A DNA stretch of 64,000 nt. Source: Cacajao melanocephalus (Eukaryota; Chordata; Mammalia; Primates; Pitheciidae). Location of the stretch: assembly GCA_963573385.1 (NCBI GenBank), contig CAUYLG010005230.1, positions 1 through 64,000 of the forward strand. The letters are read 5' to 3'. The notes beneath the pieces are model-generated. The model saw only the letters and a program-made list of their open reading frames with translations, did no database searches and was not told the origin of the DNA. The stretch's first letter is position 1. Every line of letters starts with the position of its first letter. A program made the position numbers and the translations under genes. This document shows, piece after piece, positions 63,311 through 64,000 of the stretch.

Positions 63311-64000
63311 AGCTGGGAGAATGAGCGTCTCTGTTTTAAAATAGAGAATTGGGTGGTTCACTCTAACATTCTCTCTCTCAAATTTTCTCACAACTTTATC
63401 CACTTTTATCAGTGCAATTTTTGCTTTGTCATTCTATAAAATATCCTAATTGTTCCCATAATTTCATGTGGCTTATCTATATTTTCTGCTTCTTTTTTTT
63501 CACTTTTGTTTCCACCTAGGTTATAGATTAGATCTGGGGAGAAACAAATAGGAAGGGGATTTTGATTAGGGGAAAATTGTAGTGCTCTAGGTAAGGCATA
63601 ATTTTTGCTTTTAAATTATCAGTGTGTTATGTTATAGAAATTAGAAAAAAAGTTCACTCTAAGAACTCACTATTTTGGCTCTTTTCATCCAAATATTTTT
63701 GGCCTCATATATTTATAATTTTTACATTTTCATAATTTTACTGTACTTACTGCACTTGTTTAATCTTCTTGAGTCAACTAAATTATGTTGTAAGTATTTT
63801 TAATGTGAGTAAATAAATGTCACAATTATTATTTTGATTTCTCTATACTCTTGGAATTATATCACTCTAGATACTTATATTTACTGCTTACTGAATATTT
63901 CTATTTGGATATATAAAGACCTTTCAAAATAACTGTATTAAAAGCTAAACTCTTGATTCCTTCCCTCATTCCAAAGCTGTATTTATTTTATGTTTTCCTG
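63311..64000. other. Unassigned AT-rich sequence to window end
   Basis: Nothing recognised. Confidence 0.4.

Overview
The window reads as primate nuclear DNA, most likely human, from an AT-rich region without recognisable genes (an intergenic desert or a long intron). The primate signature is direct. There are dimeric Alu SINEs in several states of decay, a 5'-truncated primate L1 3' end (25.8-26.9 kb), MaLR (THE1/MST/MLT1) LTRs and Tigger DNA transposons, over a background of old mammalian MIR and L2. I found no protein-coding exon set, rRNA, tRNA, CRISPR or bacterial-type feature. Every open frame longer than about 100 codons lies in a repeat or looks like chance.

Layout. 0-3.4 kb: LINE-1 fragments, a truncated Alu with a pyrimidine tail and a complete AluS-like insertion. 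3.4-5.7 kb: a nearly full-length Tigger1 inserted inside an old L1 3' end. 6-7.4 kb: an MLT1 LTR and an antisense THE1/MST LTR. 7.9-12.5 kb: L1, Alu, MIR, and a 653-bp Tigger-group element whose middle is replaced by LTR-like sequence. 11.2-11.3 kb: a 39-bp tandem duplication running into a 13-bp perfect hairpin. 12.5-25.6 kb: mostly unassigned AT-rich DNA with scattered MIRs, microsatellites, an antisense class-I ERV-type LTR (18.6-19.4 kb) and a Tigger1 5' fragment (20.8-21.55 kb). 25.8-30.2 kb: primate L1 3' end, an Alu, MIRs and a hAT end. 31.4-34.2 kb: a long antisense old L1 carrying an Alu. 35.9-38.6 kb: L2 in both orientations, MIR, (TA)n and (CA)n. 40-41 kb: an antisense L1 containing a 116-bp near-perfect palindrome. 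42.9-45.5 kb: truncated Alu, L1 3' end, and a second Tigger-group element containing a 5'-inverted L1. 46.7-53.5 kb: MER5, Alu, L1-like, L2, an LTR-like block and an MST-type LTR with a nested Alu. 54-64 kb: L2 in both orientations, antisense L1, Alus, CA/TA repeats and an unclassified richer block at 62.9-63.3 kb.

The most unusual structure is at 40711-40886. A 64-bp segment of an old L1 is followed by an almost perfect 58-bp-arm palindrome built from the same segment. It looks like a replication template-switch (fold-back) event rather than a mobile element. The rest is a layered record of transposition: Tigger into L1, L1 into Tigger, Alu into LTR and Alu into L1, several with readable target-site duplications. 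No set of genes works together here. Family names come from recalled consensus sequences, so boundaries of old elements are approximate by tens of bases and subfamily names are deliberately loose.
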